Source: Caulochytrium protostelioides (taxonomy: Eukaryota; Chytridiomycota; Caulochytriomycetes; Caulochytriales; Caulochytriaceae). From it: a DNA stretch of 64,000 nucleotides. The notes under the pieces are model-generated. The model saw only the letters and a program-made list of their open reading frames with translations, was not told the DNA's origin and did not search any database. Below, piece by piece: positions 41,028 through 52,104 of this stretch. Position numbers and translations under genes: made by a program. Every line of letters starts with the position of its first letter. Position 1 is the first letter of the stretch. The DNA lies in the NCBI GenBank assembly GCA_003615045.1, contig ML014150.1, positions 62,001 through 126,000 on the forward strand, written 5' to 3'.

Positions 41028-42307
41028 ATCCTCGCACGGCCTCGGGCGACGCCCTCGTGAGGCGGGCGCTGCGCACGGCGGCGGGGCCGACGCGCCGCCA
41101 GGAGGCGCCAGCGAGGCGACCGTCCCGTCCGGCCTCCGGCGGGGAAAACCCCGACACGTCTCGGCGGGTGGCCGAGGCGCTGGCTCGGGCTCGCTCGCAG
41201 AAGGGTCCCCACCGCCGCCGCCAGCACGCGCGCCGGTGGCCCGGCACCGCACGCGCGCCCAGGGACGGACGCCGCCGACACGATGGCGTTGGACGGCCGT
41301 CCAAGGCCCTTCCGCCGACCGACCCCTCCAGCCGCGGGGGACCCCATCGCCCTCCTTGGCCGAGCGCCATCGCCGCGAGCTTGACGAGCTATGGCCATCG
41401 ACGCCGCGCGGCGCGGCCTGGTGCTCGAGGCCGCTCTCGGGTCGTCACGGCGACCCCGGCGACCGCGACCACAGGGGCGCGCCGAGACGGCCAACGTCCC
41501 AGCAGCAGCGACCGCCGACTCGCGAGCGTCCCGCCGCAGGACTCCGGAACGCGGTCGGACCCACGGCCGCGGCCGCGCAAAGTCGATGCGTTCCGGGCCG
41601 CGCGCCGGGGAGCGCCTTTCCGCAGGAAGCTCCGGCTGAAAGGCGCGACGCCACTCGAGCAGTAACGGCCTGGTCGAGAGGCACGCCGGGGGACGCCACC
41701 ACGGCTGATGTTTACGATAATCGGAAAATGGCTGGGATCTGAAACGGCCTCGTCATCGAACGGTCAAGTCGACAATGCAAGGCACAGACGCTTGGGATCA
41801 CCACAGACCACAACACAACGATGATGTCTCTGGATGACGATGTAAGGGTCATCTGTGATGTGTTGTTGGTCAACATCTGATTGGGAGGATGAATCAGCCC
41901 CCATGATGATTCTGCCAATCATGTCTCTGTCTCAGCGCGTGCGTGCCTTTTTTTTTATTATTTTTCTGGCACCTCATCGGTGAAAAAAAAAAAAGCTTGA
42001 GATTAGCGTGTAAGGGGGAGACACGATCACGTGAACTCCGTATGAGGTATCCATGGGTCAGCAATAAAGAGCGCATCATGAGGTCCCGTGCGTTAGTGAG
42101 GGAGGTTTGTATGTTGTGTGACGAGCGTGACTTGATCGCAATCGGACGCGCAACGGATCAAGACGGGGGGGCCCTGCAGGCCATACGTCGATCAACATCA
42201 GGCGTCCGGTTCATGAAGAATCGGGTGCCGCATCGAGGTGATCGCGTGGCAGGGCTAAGCGCCCCCCCACGGCCAGCACCAAAGCTTGCGGCTTCGGGTC
42301 TGAGGTT
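39804..42307. other. Gene-poor region with GC-rich all-frame-open segment
   Basis: 2.5 kb. At 40430-41742 long reading frames exist in several plus and minus frames at once, so none can be trusted. The best candidate is plus 40477-41742, which includes SLAERHRRELDELW, but no family is recognised. A GACGCG/GACGCC tract lies inside. To its right are an A/T-rich segment with long T and A runs (41949-41993) and a weak inverted repeat near 41795-41880 (GACCACAACACAACG versus its diverged complement). Confidence 0.35.
40977..41028. repeat. GACGCG/GACGCC hexanucleotide repeat
   Basis: About four GACGCG followed by five GACGCC copies. Antisense reading gives Ser-Ala dipeptides, sense reading Thr-Arg/Thr-Pro. 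Confidence 0.9.
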
Positions 42308-42646
42308 TTAGACTTCCGTAGCTTCCAGCTTCTGGAAGAGACAAACTCCATGCCGCCGGGCCCGCATCCGAGATCGCCGTGTCTCATGACACGACGACAA
42401 GGCCGCTGTCGTGTCAGTGCCCGAGGAGGCCTGCGACGACCCCGAGCCGCGGCTCGTCAGCGCAGGCGCAGTCAGCTTCAGTTCGTCAAGGTAGGCTTCC
42501 AGGCACTGAACCGCGGCGGGCACGCCGTACACGGAGGAATCGCGGTAGCGTCCGCGCGCGGGCGGCGTCGGACGCCACGGCGGCGATGCGGACGCCGACG
42601 ATCGCGACGCCGCCACCGCCCCCGTCGTCGTCGCCGTCGCCGTCGC

Positions 42647-42680
<34 letters not shown>

Positions 42681-44035
42681 GTCATGATGGCCGCGGCCGG
42701 GGCAGCTTCGATCGGCAAGGTCGCAGCAAAGGTGGTGGGCGTGGTCCACACGGCGCCGGCGGGCTCCGCGTCTTCGGCCACCGAGTCGACGCCCGATCCG
42801 GCGTCCGACTCGGCGTCCGACTCGATCCCGTCCGTGGACGGCGGTGCCGCGGCCACCGGGGCGTGGCTCGCGAGTGAGTAGTGCCGCATGGTGTCGATCG
42901 CGGTGGCGTGCAGCATGGGGTCGCTGGTACACAAGTTGGCGCGCGATCGGGTCTCGAGCCGCGGTGGCGTCGCCGACGTCGGGTACGCGTGGCCGGCAGC
43001 GCCGCCGACTTTGGTCACCGTCTCGGCGTCGCAGTCCGTCTTCGTCTCCAAGTCCGAGTCCGAATCGCAGTCCGAGTCGGGGTCCCAGGCCCGGCCCAGC
43101 GAGTATAAGCTCGAGCGCAGGCCCATTTCGCGCAATCGCGTCTTAGTGCATCGCGACTCGCTCGCTTGATCGGTCGCGGGGACTCCTTCAAACCGGACGG
43201 CGTTCGATGCGGCATCCATGGCATCGGCATGGTTGGCAACATCGGTGCTGGCATCGATGGCATCGGCGGCGCCATCGTCATCATTCACGGGAGTCAAGCA
43301 GCGGCCGTCGTCGGACGGCGGGGCCGAGGCGGCCGCGCTCACCACGGGACTCGGACAGTCGGCGCGCAAAGTCCACCTAGCGACGACGGCGGACCGCATC
43401 GGCCGCGGGCTGGTCGCCGGGCTCAGCGGGCCCGAGGGCGACGGCGTTGCGGAGGACGCTGACGAGGGGGAGGTCAGCGCCGGCGTGGCCGCTGGCGAGA
43501 CGGGCATCAAGATCGGGCCGTCCGAGGACCAGTCCGAGACGGGTCGCGACCCGCGTGGCCGCTGGGGCGCGGCGCCGACGACGTGGCGCGACGGCGGGAG
43601 GCCCGCCGTCAACGGGGTCGTGGCAGCGGCCGAGCGGTCGTCGTCGCCGTCGCGCGAGGAGGCCGACGCCGACGGCAGGGGCACGTGGTCGAGACAGGCA
43701 TACGCCATCAGGCATTCCATAGGATCCCAGTCGGGCGCAGGCATGGGGGTGGCCGCGAGGGTGGGGGAGGTCTGGGTGCGGACACGGAGACCCGGGGCGG
43801 AGGCGCGCCATGCGCGGGGCACACGGGCCTTGAGATGGCGTTTGAGCCGGCGAAGGGAGCTGCGCGGCGTGGTGCTCGTGGGAGGCGGAGTCACCGGGCT
43901 GGACATCGGTTCGTCCAGACCTGGCCACGTGGCGACGGGCCGCGTGGCCGCAAGACGAGGGGCCTCGTTGCTGCTGTGGGAAACCATGATGGCGGCCGTG
44001 CCGTACATCGATGGGAGCGCTGTGAATGTCACCAT
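42308..44035 (-). CDS. Low-complexity protein of unknown function
   Basis: Minus frame open from 44077; I take ATG 44035 (575 residues), with later in-frame ATGs possible. The N-terminal half has a moderately structured stretch (PRSSLRRLKRHLKARVPRAW and DPMECLMAYACLDHVPLP). The middle and end are Ala/Thr/Ser/Asp-rich, with a DSDSD run at 43030-43085 and a Thr/Ala tract from a trinucleotide repeat at 42620-42685. The end (VQCLEAYLDELKLTAPAL and HGVCLFQKLEATEV) looks less degenerate. A TATAAAG sequence lies about 350 bp upstream on the same strand. No family is recognised. Coding status rests on frame length and third-position bias. Confidence 0.5.
42620..42685. repeat. GTC/GCC trinucleotide tract
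   Basis: GTCGTC and GCCGTC runs within the minus-strand unknown gene; they encode Thr and Ala runs. Confidence 0.85.
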
Positions 44036-44077
44036 GGGGGACGACACGCGTCGCTCGCGTCGGCAGCGATCAAGCAA

Positions 44078-46255
44078 GGCCGGCAGGGATCAACAGGGAG
44101 CCGAAAAGACCGCGGACGGTGTTGCGGTATGGTCAAGCTAATGGAAGGAGCGACGGTGTCGTTGATTAGAAACGCCCGCAAAGCAATGTATACGAGCGCA
44201 GCGTATACGATCTTTGCGATCGTCGAGATCGAAGCACGCCAGCGAGCCAGCCAGTCAGCAAGATGATGCCACCAGGGTGCGACGCGATGCCGCCGCCGCC
44301 GCCACAGCAGCAACAGCAAGCAGAGATGAGCGAGGGTCGTACGAAGTAGCCGTGAAGCTGAAACCGAGCCGTGGAGACCGCCTCGGCTTTATATGACTGC
44401 GGCAGAGCGATGGATGCGAGCGAGCAATGACGGCCGAAGGGGATTAGCGGGAGAGCTGGAGTCGTCAAGCTGGAGAGTGCGGGTTGGGGTCACACAGCGT
44501 GTCGCACACAACGCGCATCGACAGACCCAGTTGGGGCTCCGCTTCCGAAATACGTTTCACACACGCGGCCTCGATCTCCACCACCTGCGCCGCAAGCGCC
44601 ACACCCGCTGTCGTGCGTCCGGAACACGACTCGCTGCGGCACTAGCGATCGGGTGCGGCTGCCACGCTCGTGTGACCGATTGACGGGGACCACCCCGTCC
44701 ACGTGCATGTCAGGGGATCTCGTCTTATCAGGAAAAAGCTCGATCAGATCGCCGAATCAGGCGGCATCGGGTGCGTCGCGCCGTCGGGCGGGAACTGGGC
44801 GGCCAGCGCCCCACCCGCTCGATGTCCCGCTGTCGGAAGCGTGCAGCGCGCCGCATACGGCACCGACCGAGGATGCCCAGCAGCCCAGCAGACGGTGGTG
44901 TGGCATCGGGGCGGCACCCAGGCTGCCGAGCTGCTGCCGCCTTGGCGCCGTCGGCTGCTGTGGTGGTCCGGGCTGATGCGATCGGAGCCCGGGGAAGCGG
45001 CTGGCATCGCATCACATCGTACTGCGGCGGATTCGACGGAAGACCGCTGCTGCCGCTGCCTTCGGCCAACGCTGGAACGGCCGCACGGGACTGGTCAGAG
45101 ACAGTGGGCCGCCTGAGGTGGCCGTCGAGGGGCGCAGTGCCGCGTTTGGGCTGCGTGTACGGCCGTACGGCCGTAGCACAAACGAAGGTCTGACGTTCGG
45201 TCCCGCGGTCATCCACCCGTCCCCGCCAACGATCGGCTCGATGGCCACCGGTCGTGGTGGCCGGGCCGACGGGGGCCTTGTCCGTAGGCATCCCCCGAGT
45301 ACGACGAGGGCCATCCGTACGGCCCCCCGGACCTGGTGCATCGCCTCAGCGGTGCGACGGCGTGCTGCGGGGGCCCGTGTTGACGACACCGCGGCGGGGA
45401 GATGCCGTGCATGCGGCTTCCGCTTCGTCAAGCGTGAGCGGGAACGCGGTGGATCGCACCACCATCATACCTCCTGAGACGGACGCTGCAGCGAGACATG
45501 AGGTATGGTGGCGCCGGCGCGCACGACGCGCACGATGCCGCGTGCCCGTCGGCGGCGGCAGGGATACGCCGCAGCCATGCCGATCGCGCTGGCTCTCGGC
45601 GAAGGCCTCGTCGGCTCCCCCAGCCCCTCCGCATCATAACATCGCAGCGGGGCAGGCGGCGTCATGGTTTCAGCGCCGGCACAACACCGGTCGTGTCCGA
45701 TGGGACCGAGCAAGCAGCCAGCATTTCATGTCCCGCTGGGCATCGCGAATGCGGGGCGGCGAATGCACGGACGGGATGGCGCAGGCTTGGAAGGGCGCGA
45801 GGAGCCGATGAAGAATCATATCGCGGCCGGAAGATCAGCCTCCCCTCATGCGGGTGACCCAACACGACACGGCGGTGATCGAGTGATTCCCACCTTCTCG
45901 CTGGCGCGCCCACGATGGTCGAATATACTCGAATGCTGTTGAGGACGGGATTAGCGTCAATGATTTGGTCCTCGATGATGTCGTCTCATGTCATCCACTA
46001 TCTTTATTTCAACATGATGCAGCAACGGGGTTTCTTACCGGCGGGGCTCGTTTCAAGCCGTAAAATGCGTCGATCCGCCCTACACAGATATGGCGGCCGC
46101 AAAACGATTAGCAAGATAATCAAAATGCACTCGACATAGCATGCAAGATGGGGTGCTTTGGCTTTCGCTGTCGCAGCATCTATTCATAGTGCTAGGCCCT
46201 TGCTCTGTTAGGAACAGCGCGTTGGCCTTCCGCGTCTTACGTTTCGGGTCCCGAT
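44078..46255. other. Gene-poor GC-rich spacer
   Basis: About 2.2 kb between the unknown minus-strand gene and the second element relic. The TATA-like word at 44387-44393 (minus TATAAAG) is the only likely regulatory signal. A GTACGGCCGTAC palindrome lies near 45160-45175. Open frames here have no recognisable motifs. Confidence 0.4.
44387..44393 (-). promoter_or_regulatory. TATA-box-like site for the minus-strand gene ending at 42308
   Basis: Minus-strand TATAAAG in the context CATATAAAGCCG, about 350 bp upstream of the likely start of the low-complexity gene. Supported only by consensus and position. Confidence 0.35.
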
Positions 46256-46289
46256 AAAGGTGCAAAATCGGGACCCGACGGTCGTGTGG

Positions 46290-46556
46290 ATATCTCGCTC
46301 ATCCATGGCGCCCCCGTCAGCGCCGAGGGCAGTCGACCGGAGGGTCCAGATGTATGCCCAGATGATTTTGGCCCTGAAACCCGGTCAATGCCGGCGCCAG
46401 GGGACCGTGGTCCGAGGTTTGCTGTGGTGTGATGCCACCCACGGCAAGCCTGTGAACCGCGATATCCATGCCGCGTTGATCATCCGACGCTACCTGACCT
46501 CGCTGGCCCGACCGAAAGCGCTGTGCCGCGTCTCTGGGCCCCCCTTGCGGCGATGA
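46290..46556 (+). mobile_element. Relic of a TnpB/Fanzor-like nuclease C-terminus, copy 2
   Basis: The plus frame contains RRQGTVVRGLLWCDATHGKP, then VNRDIHAALIIRRYL and RPKALCR and stops at 46556. It aligns to the relic at 11638-11812 at both the DNA and protein level. NRDxHAAL resembles the RuvC-III Asp motif of TnpB/Fanzor; the preceding GLLWC resembles half of their zinc ribbon. A stretch with CCCCCCTGTGGGGCACCAAGG (46572-46592) directly follows and has a partner beside copy 1. No intact start or upstream catalytic Asp/Glu is visible, so this too is a remnant. Confidence 0.5.
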
Positions 46557-46599
46557 ACCGAATGCGGACTGCCCCCCTGTGGGGCACCAAGGAGGGTAT

Positions 46600-48057
46600 A
46601 ATCGTGTTGGGTAAGGATGGGCCTGTATGTTTTTTCAGAAAATGAAATGAAACAGTTTTATCCGGTTGTATGTCGCACGCAACGCGCGCACGTAGCACGA
46701 CAGAATACGAGATAATGGGCGTGTTAAGTGAACAGACCGCTCGGCCCAAGCCTGCGGCTGCAGCCGGTCGAACCGGAATGTCCTGGCGTCGGCCGCTTGT
46801 TCGCGGCAAGGGGGCCTCCGATCCGATCACCATGGCCCCGCTCTCTCGTGCCCCCGCCGTCATCAGCTGTGGAAGCAGCGTCGGCGACGGCGATACCGCC
46901 TGCTCCGATCAGATGGTATCGAGCTTGGAGCGGATCTGGGAGGGATGGCGTTGGGCACTGCCCAGGGTGAATATCGGTTCCCGCGCATGTCCGCATGCCT
47001 GCCTTCCCCGTGGCGGGGGAGGGAGGTGTAGATCGGTGTTCGGCGGCGCGTGGGCGTGCGGAAGCATGGGCCGGCGCTTTGCCTCAGACCCCATGCCGCA
47101 TTGACACGGTCGCAGCCCGACGAGCTTCCCCCGAGCGGAGTTTTCTGGACGGTGAGGATCGGCGCCGCCCAAACAAGAACGAACGAACTGGCTGTCTGGG
47201 CCCGACCCCCTCATCGCCGCCGCACGGTGTCCGATCTGGCTTGGCCAGCGCGTATCGTGCATCGGGGTCGCACAGCGAAACCGACACATGGGTCAGCGCG
47301 CGACGCGGAGATGGGACGCGGGACGTGTGATGCTGCTAGCGATGAGTCGCTTTGATGCGGTGATGCGTGAGCACGACGCTGCAGGCGGCATGCAAACTCA
47401 TAGGCTCACAGGCGCGGAGCGGCCTTTGGCTCCTATGCGGCCTCGTCGAGTGACGCCGAGCGACCTCCAGCTGCAGGCACATTGTCTCCTGCGGATGCGT
47501 GCCTTCGATTCAGCATGGACCATTCCGGCTAGTTCGGCCACTCCGGCGTCGTTGCCACGGCGTCGAAGGATCAGCTTCCGCGATGACCCAAGGGTATCAT
47601 GCTTCTGGGCAGGCGACAAGCGGGTCCTGCTCCATCCAATGGGAGGGGATGTCCATGCATCGCACGATCCCGAGATGATTACCACCAGACCGCAGTGTGA
47701 TCTTGTCATCGGCTCCGACTAGCATAGCCACGTAGACTGAAAACGCAACGGCACCCCGTGTCTCTTAATGGAAGCTGCATAACGAAGCTCGAGCTCGACC
47801 GAGTCGCCGAGATGAACATAGCTACACCCGATTGCCGCTGCATTCTTATTTGCGTGACCTGCTAAATCACCGAGCAATTTCCGCGGCCACCGCGTCGTCC
47901 GTGCCATTGACCGCCGGTTCTGAGCCTCATCGCATCCCCCCGTTTCCCTCTCCCGCCGACCTTACCGTTTCTTTGGGCGCCGTGCGCCTCTGGCCAACGA
48001 CGTGCCGTGAGCTGCTGTGCCACACCGCTTGCAATCTCCCTCCTCTGGTGCGCTACA
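46600..48057. other. Intergenic, no supported gene
   Basis: About 1.4 kb between the relic and the rhomboid gene. One plus frame near 47288-47722 ends in a sequence that looks protein-like (SFRDDPRVSCFWAGDKRV), but no family is recognised and there is no support for a start. Confidence 0.35.
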
Positions 48058-49791
48058 ATGCCCGGATCGGGCAACACGACGGCGCCGGACGCCGGCTCCG
48101 GCGCACGCCCGGTTCCACCGCCCATTCAGACGCGCCGCGTCGCGCCGGAGCCCAGCACGCCCGGCACCGTGGCGTCCCGGTCAGATAGCGAGACCGTGAC
48201 CTACCCGTCCGTGACGGCGCCTGGTGCACCCCGCGACGCTGGCAGCGGATCGCGCTCCATGCTGCCGGCGGCCTTCATGCCGTCCAATGCGCGCGACACC
48301 ACGTCCACCAAGGGCTCCCCGCTCACGCGGTTCCTCGGCCGCAGTACCGAGAACCTCTCGTTCCGCCGCAGTCGGAGTCGCGAGCTCGTGGACCCGGGTC
48401 CGGCGCCCAATGATATTGATGACCTGGAGCGCAACATCGCGTTCTTTGGCGTGCAGCAGAAGGGCTTGCCGCCGCCGTCGCCGGACGCCCAGCGCGGGCT
48501 GGCCGTGCAGCGCCACATGGGTCTGCCGCCGCCGACGCTCGACGATATGCTGGCCGCGGGGCTCGCGGATGATGAGTCGCCCACGACCGCGACCAATGCG
48601 GTCGATAAATCGGAGCCGAACTACTTCCTCTCGCTCGCGAAGGAGCTGCGCGAGTTCCTCTTCTACCCGATGGTCTCGGCCAACATGGTGCGGACAGGCA
48701 AGGTCGATCCGGAGGCGGACGACGACCTAGTGAAGCATGCAGCCAAGGTAGCCGGCGGCGACTCGGCGCTTGCGCGCTCCAGCTCGGTCACGACTTTTGA
48801 CAGCCTGGTAGAACGGACCGAGCTGCCGAAGGTGCTGTACCAGCCGGGCACGCGGCGCGCGATGGCGGAGTCGCGTCAGCACCGACCCTACTTTACGATG
48901 GTCGTGACGGCGCTCCAGGTCGCGACGCTGATTGCCGGCTTCATCCTCAACTGGAAGTGGACCGGGTCGGTGATCGAGACCAATCCGTTCAACTACCTCA
49001 TTGGCCCGAGCTCCGGCGTCCTCATTGCGATGGGCGCTCGCTTCTTGCCATGTATTCGCGGGCACAGCGTGTTCGAGACCAGCTTGGTGGCGTGCACCGA
49101 GGGCCTGATGCCGGTGGCCAACCCGTCCTTTGTCGGCTCGGTCCAGGTCTGCTCGCTCGCGGACTATTGCGCCCCTTACTCGGGCGGCGGCAATCAGTGG
49201 TATCGTTTTTTCATGGCCATGTTCCTCCACGGCGGTGTGCTCCATTTCATCATGAACATGGCGTTTCAGCTCCGGTCCGGCTGGGCCCTCGAGCGCGAGT
49301 ATGGCTGGTGGCGCTACGGCGCGATCTACCTCACCTCGGGCATCGGCGGCTTTATCTTTGGGGGCCTCTTCGCCGGCGACATGTCCGTCAGCGTCGGGTG
49401 CTCCGGCGCGCTCTATGGCCTCAACGCCTGCTTGGTGCTCGATCTGATCCAGAACTGGGGTCTGATCCGGCGTCCCAAGCTCGAGCTTTTCAAAATGACG
49501 CTCAGCGTTATTTTCTCCTTCGTCCTCGGCACCCTGCCGTACATCGACAACATGGCGCACTTGGGGGGGTTCTTTACCGGCATCTTTTCGTCGCTCATCT
49601 TTGCGCCGACGATGCACTTCAGCAAGTGGGATCGCCGGCGCAAACGTTTCATGACAGTTATCTCCATGCCCATCCTGGTCGTGATCATGTTCTTTATGTT
49701 CTACGATTTCTACCGGAATACCAACCGCTGTCCGTGGTGCAAGTACATCAACTGCATTCCGGGCATGCCATGGTGTGACCAGAAATGGTAA
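48058..49791 (+). CDS. Rhomboid-family intramembrane serine protease
   Basis: 577 residues from ATG 48058; the frame is open a little further upstream without another ATG. The first roughly 270 residues are cytosolic and disordered. A transmembrane segment follows (FTMVVTALQVATLIAGFILN), then the rhomboid core: WYRFFMAMFLHGGVLHFIMN (the HxxxHxxxN motif), ALEREYGWWRYGAIYL, IGGFIFGGLFAG, the catalytic Ser in VGCSGALYGL (GxSG) and the catalytic His in DNMAHLGGFFTG. Both catalytic residues are present, so it should be active rather than an iRhom-type pseudoprotease. It ends with a seventh TM helix and a Cys-rich tail (CPWCKYINCIPGMPWC). The substrate and organelle are unknown; the long N-terminus fits a secretory-pathway rhomboid. 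Confidence 0.93.
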   Translation: MPGSGNTTAPDAGSGARPVPPPIQTRRVAPEPSTPGTVASRSDSETVTYPSVTAPGAPRDAGSGSRSMLPAAFMPSNARDTTSTKGSPLTRFLGRSTENLSFRRSRSRELVDPGPAPNDIDDLERNIAFFGVQQKGLPPPSPDAQRGLAVQRHMGLPPPTLDDMLAAGLADDESPTTATNAVDKSEPNYFLSLAKELREFLFYPMVSANMVRTGKVDPEADDDLVKHAAKVAGGDSALARSSSVTTFDSLVERTELPKVLYQPGTRRAMAESRQHRPYFTMVVTALQVATLIAGFILNWKWTGSVIETNPFNYLIGPSSGVLIAMGARFLPCIRGHSVFETSLVACTEGLMPVANPSFVGSVQVCSLADYCAPYSGGGNQWYRFFMAMFLHGGVLHFIMNMAFQLRSGWALEREYGWWRYGAIYLTSGIGGFIFGGLFAGDMSVSVGCSGALYGLNACLVLDLIQNWGLIRRPKLELFKMTLSVIFSFVLGTLPYIDNMAHLGGFFTGIFSSLIFAPTMHFSKWDRRRKRFMTVISMPILVVIMFFMFYDFYRNTNRCPWCKYINCIPGMPWCDQKW

Positions 49792-50311
49792 ACACACACC
49801 TCCCTCCCGCCACGTCACGTCATACGCTTCCGACGCATGTATACGTTTCCTAGATAATCAAGCATGTCGACCATGGTGGCCGCCTCGTGTAGCTATCTTG
49901 TCGAATCACAGCGGTCGTCCTAGTCTGCCACCACCGACCCGTATCAACTCAGAATTGGCACGGATGCCACGAGGGGAGATATTAAATAGAGACAGCTGTG
50001 TGCCGTAGCGCGATACAACCATGCATAAACGCAACCATGATCCTAGGCGACGAGACGCTGATACAGCTGCCATGACCATTGCGAAGTAGACAACGTAGTC
50101 GTGCCGCAGATATGAAGAAAAAAAAAGTTCAAAAGAAAAAATGGAGGCGAGCGCGTCAAAGAAACAGGACGAGGGCGAGACCAAAGCGGTCCTCAGTATG
50201 CTGAGCGCGGACGCGTCTCATCGCGTCTCATCAGACCGGCACGTGACGCGGGGAGAGAGTTTCACGGGGAGAGAGTTTCCCGACATCGGCTAGCCTGAGC
50301 CATGCGTCTAT
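49792..50311. other. Intergenic between rhomboid and SUMO
   Basis: About 520 bp of convergent 3' flanks, with an A-run at about 50117. No gene is seen. Confidence 0.5.
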
Positions 50312-50557
50312 CTAGCACATGCCGCCGAGCTGCATGATCGTGACCTGGATCTGGTCGCCGTCCTCCATGGAAAGGTCATCCGGGGTCTGGCCGCCCTGGA
50401 TGCGCTCGCCCTCGAAGAGGAAGCGGACCGAGTTCTGGTCCTGTCCAGTCTTCTTGATGTACGCATCCATCAGCTTTGCCAGCGGCGTGGTCTTCTTGAT
50501 CTTGAAGGACACTTCCGACATGTCTGAGCCAATGACCTTGAGCGTCAGGTGCTCGAC
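50312..50557 (-). CDS. SUMO (Smt3), main exon; first exon unresolved
   Basis: The exon starts after a CCTCAG acceptor with VEHLTLKVIGSD and encodes 81 residues of the beta-grasp fold: EVSFKIKKTTPLAKLMDAYI, VRFLFEGERIQ, QTPDDLSMEDGDQI, VTIMQLGG. The diglycine is followed by MC and a stop, so a SUMO protease must remove a two-residue tail to expose it. Two first-exon candidates exist: 50646-50687 (14 codons, donor GTATGT, in phase, but unusually hydrophobic), and an ATG at 51123 reading MAQKPGGPGEPEA, which looks more like a SUMO tail but lacks a good donor. SUMO is conjugated to nuclear proteins. The fold is certain; the N-terminus is not. Confidence 0.92.
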   Translation of the reverse strand, partial: VEHLTLKVIGSDMSEVSFKIKKTTPLAKLMDAYIKKTGQDQNSVRFLFEGERIQGGQTPDDLSMEDGDQIQVTIMQLGGMC

Positions 50558-50687
50558 CTGAGGAGAGATGACATCACCCGCAACAACCATCACGAACCGT
50601 CGGATATCCCGTGGCCCGGTATATTTCATGCCAGAAACAACATACGACCAAACCAAAAAAGCGAAGGTGAGCGACTGCTTCATGCAT

Positions 50688-52104
50688 CGTGTTAGGGAAC
50701 CGGTCTAGCGTTCGTTCTGGCGCCATATCGCATCCAAACAGCGCTTTCGCCCTATCATTGAACGCTTCCCCTTCAGGATAAACCCGGTCATCGCCACGAT
50801 TCGCCAAGGCCCCGGGAGACCGATGCGCTCGCGGCAAAGAGGCACCATGCCATCACAGCCAGTCGGATCAGCTGGCCTAGCACCCGCTGGCAGATGGGGC
50901 CGGGCCACCGGTCCGCCGTCACGCGGCTCGGCTCCGAGACGCCGCGTCACGAAAGCTGTCAGCATCGTTCAACGCCCGCCGAGACGAAGTGAAACAAAGC
51001 GCGCGGCCTGGACAATACGAAAAAAAGACACGTGGCTGCGTGGCATCCACGTGGCCGTCGCATGGCAGCCACGTGGCCTCGGCGCGCCTCGGGTTCTCCA
51101 GGACCTCCGGGCTTCTGAGCCATGCCCGGCGCGGAGCGCGTCCATCGCGTGTCAGACGGGGTGCTCCTCAAGTGCTTGGCGGGAGCAGCGGGTGTCAGCT
51201 GGGACTTGAAAACGTCTAGCGCGGATCGACGTATCGCGGGCGTCGTTGGGGCGTTTCATTGGGTAGGCATGATCCGGCGCGTCCGCGCGGCCTGCGGACC
51301 ACGCGCAAGCACACGGGTTACCTTCTTTTCTTCGGGTGCGTCGTCAGCCATGGCGGTCAATCAAGTCGAGAGAGCGATACAGCGGTGCGGAGTCAGGTCG
51401 TGGATGGGCGATGCAGAAAGCAGCGGCAGCGGCACTGTGAACACATCGACGTCGCGACGCAGCGCTAGACCGGGACCACGCAACCGCCTCTGCCATGCGC
51501 CGCTGTGCCGTTGCGCCACGTCGCTTTATCGTGACCGCACGTTGTCCCGTCGCCAGATATCGTGCGCCGCGGCCGACCAGCGGCCAAGGGAGCGCCCTGC
51601 TGGTGCGCCGTTTCAGCGGCACCCAGCGCTACGCCTTGCAGCGCGACGTGGCGGCCATGGCGCGGGGTCGCCGCAGGTCGCAGCGTCGCAGGTCGCAGCG
51701 GCGGCCGGGGCGGACGGGCGGCCAGGAAGCCACGCCCCCCAGCCGGTCAAGCCCAGCAGGCCACCCTGCAAGCCCGGGGGCCCGGGCGAGTCGGGCGAAA
51801 GCGAGTCAATTCAGCGAGTGCGGCGACGACTCAAGATCACGCCTGCGAGTCCCGAAGAGCGCTCGTGAAGGTCACCCCTCGCGTTGCATCTTGCGTGCCA
51901 CGTATGTTCATATAAAATAGCGTGCAGGTCGCGAACAAACAATCAGCGTTTCCCAACAGAATCCGATGCGATGAAAAATGCGGTATACGATGACAAGCGT
52001 CTAAACGGAACGAAGAGAGAAAGTAGAAAAAAGAAAAAAGAAATTCGGACGAGGCATCGCGTCGAGCAGAAAAACGCGTTCTCGGATGGCCGACCCAAGT
52101 CGAA
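50688..52104. other. Gene-poor spacer
   Basis: About 1.4 kb; may include the SUMO first exon and promoter. It contains short direct repeats GCGTCGCAGGTCGCA near 51675-51700. No other gene is recognised. Confidence 0.4.
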
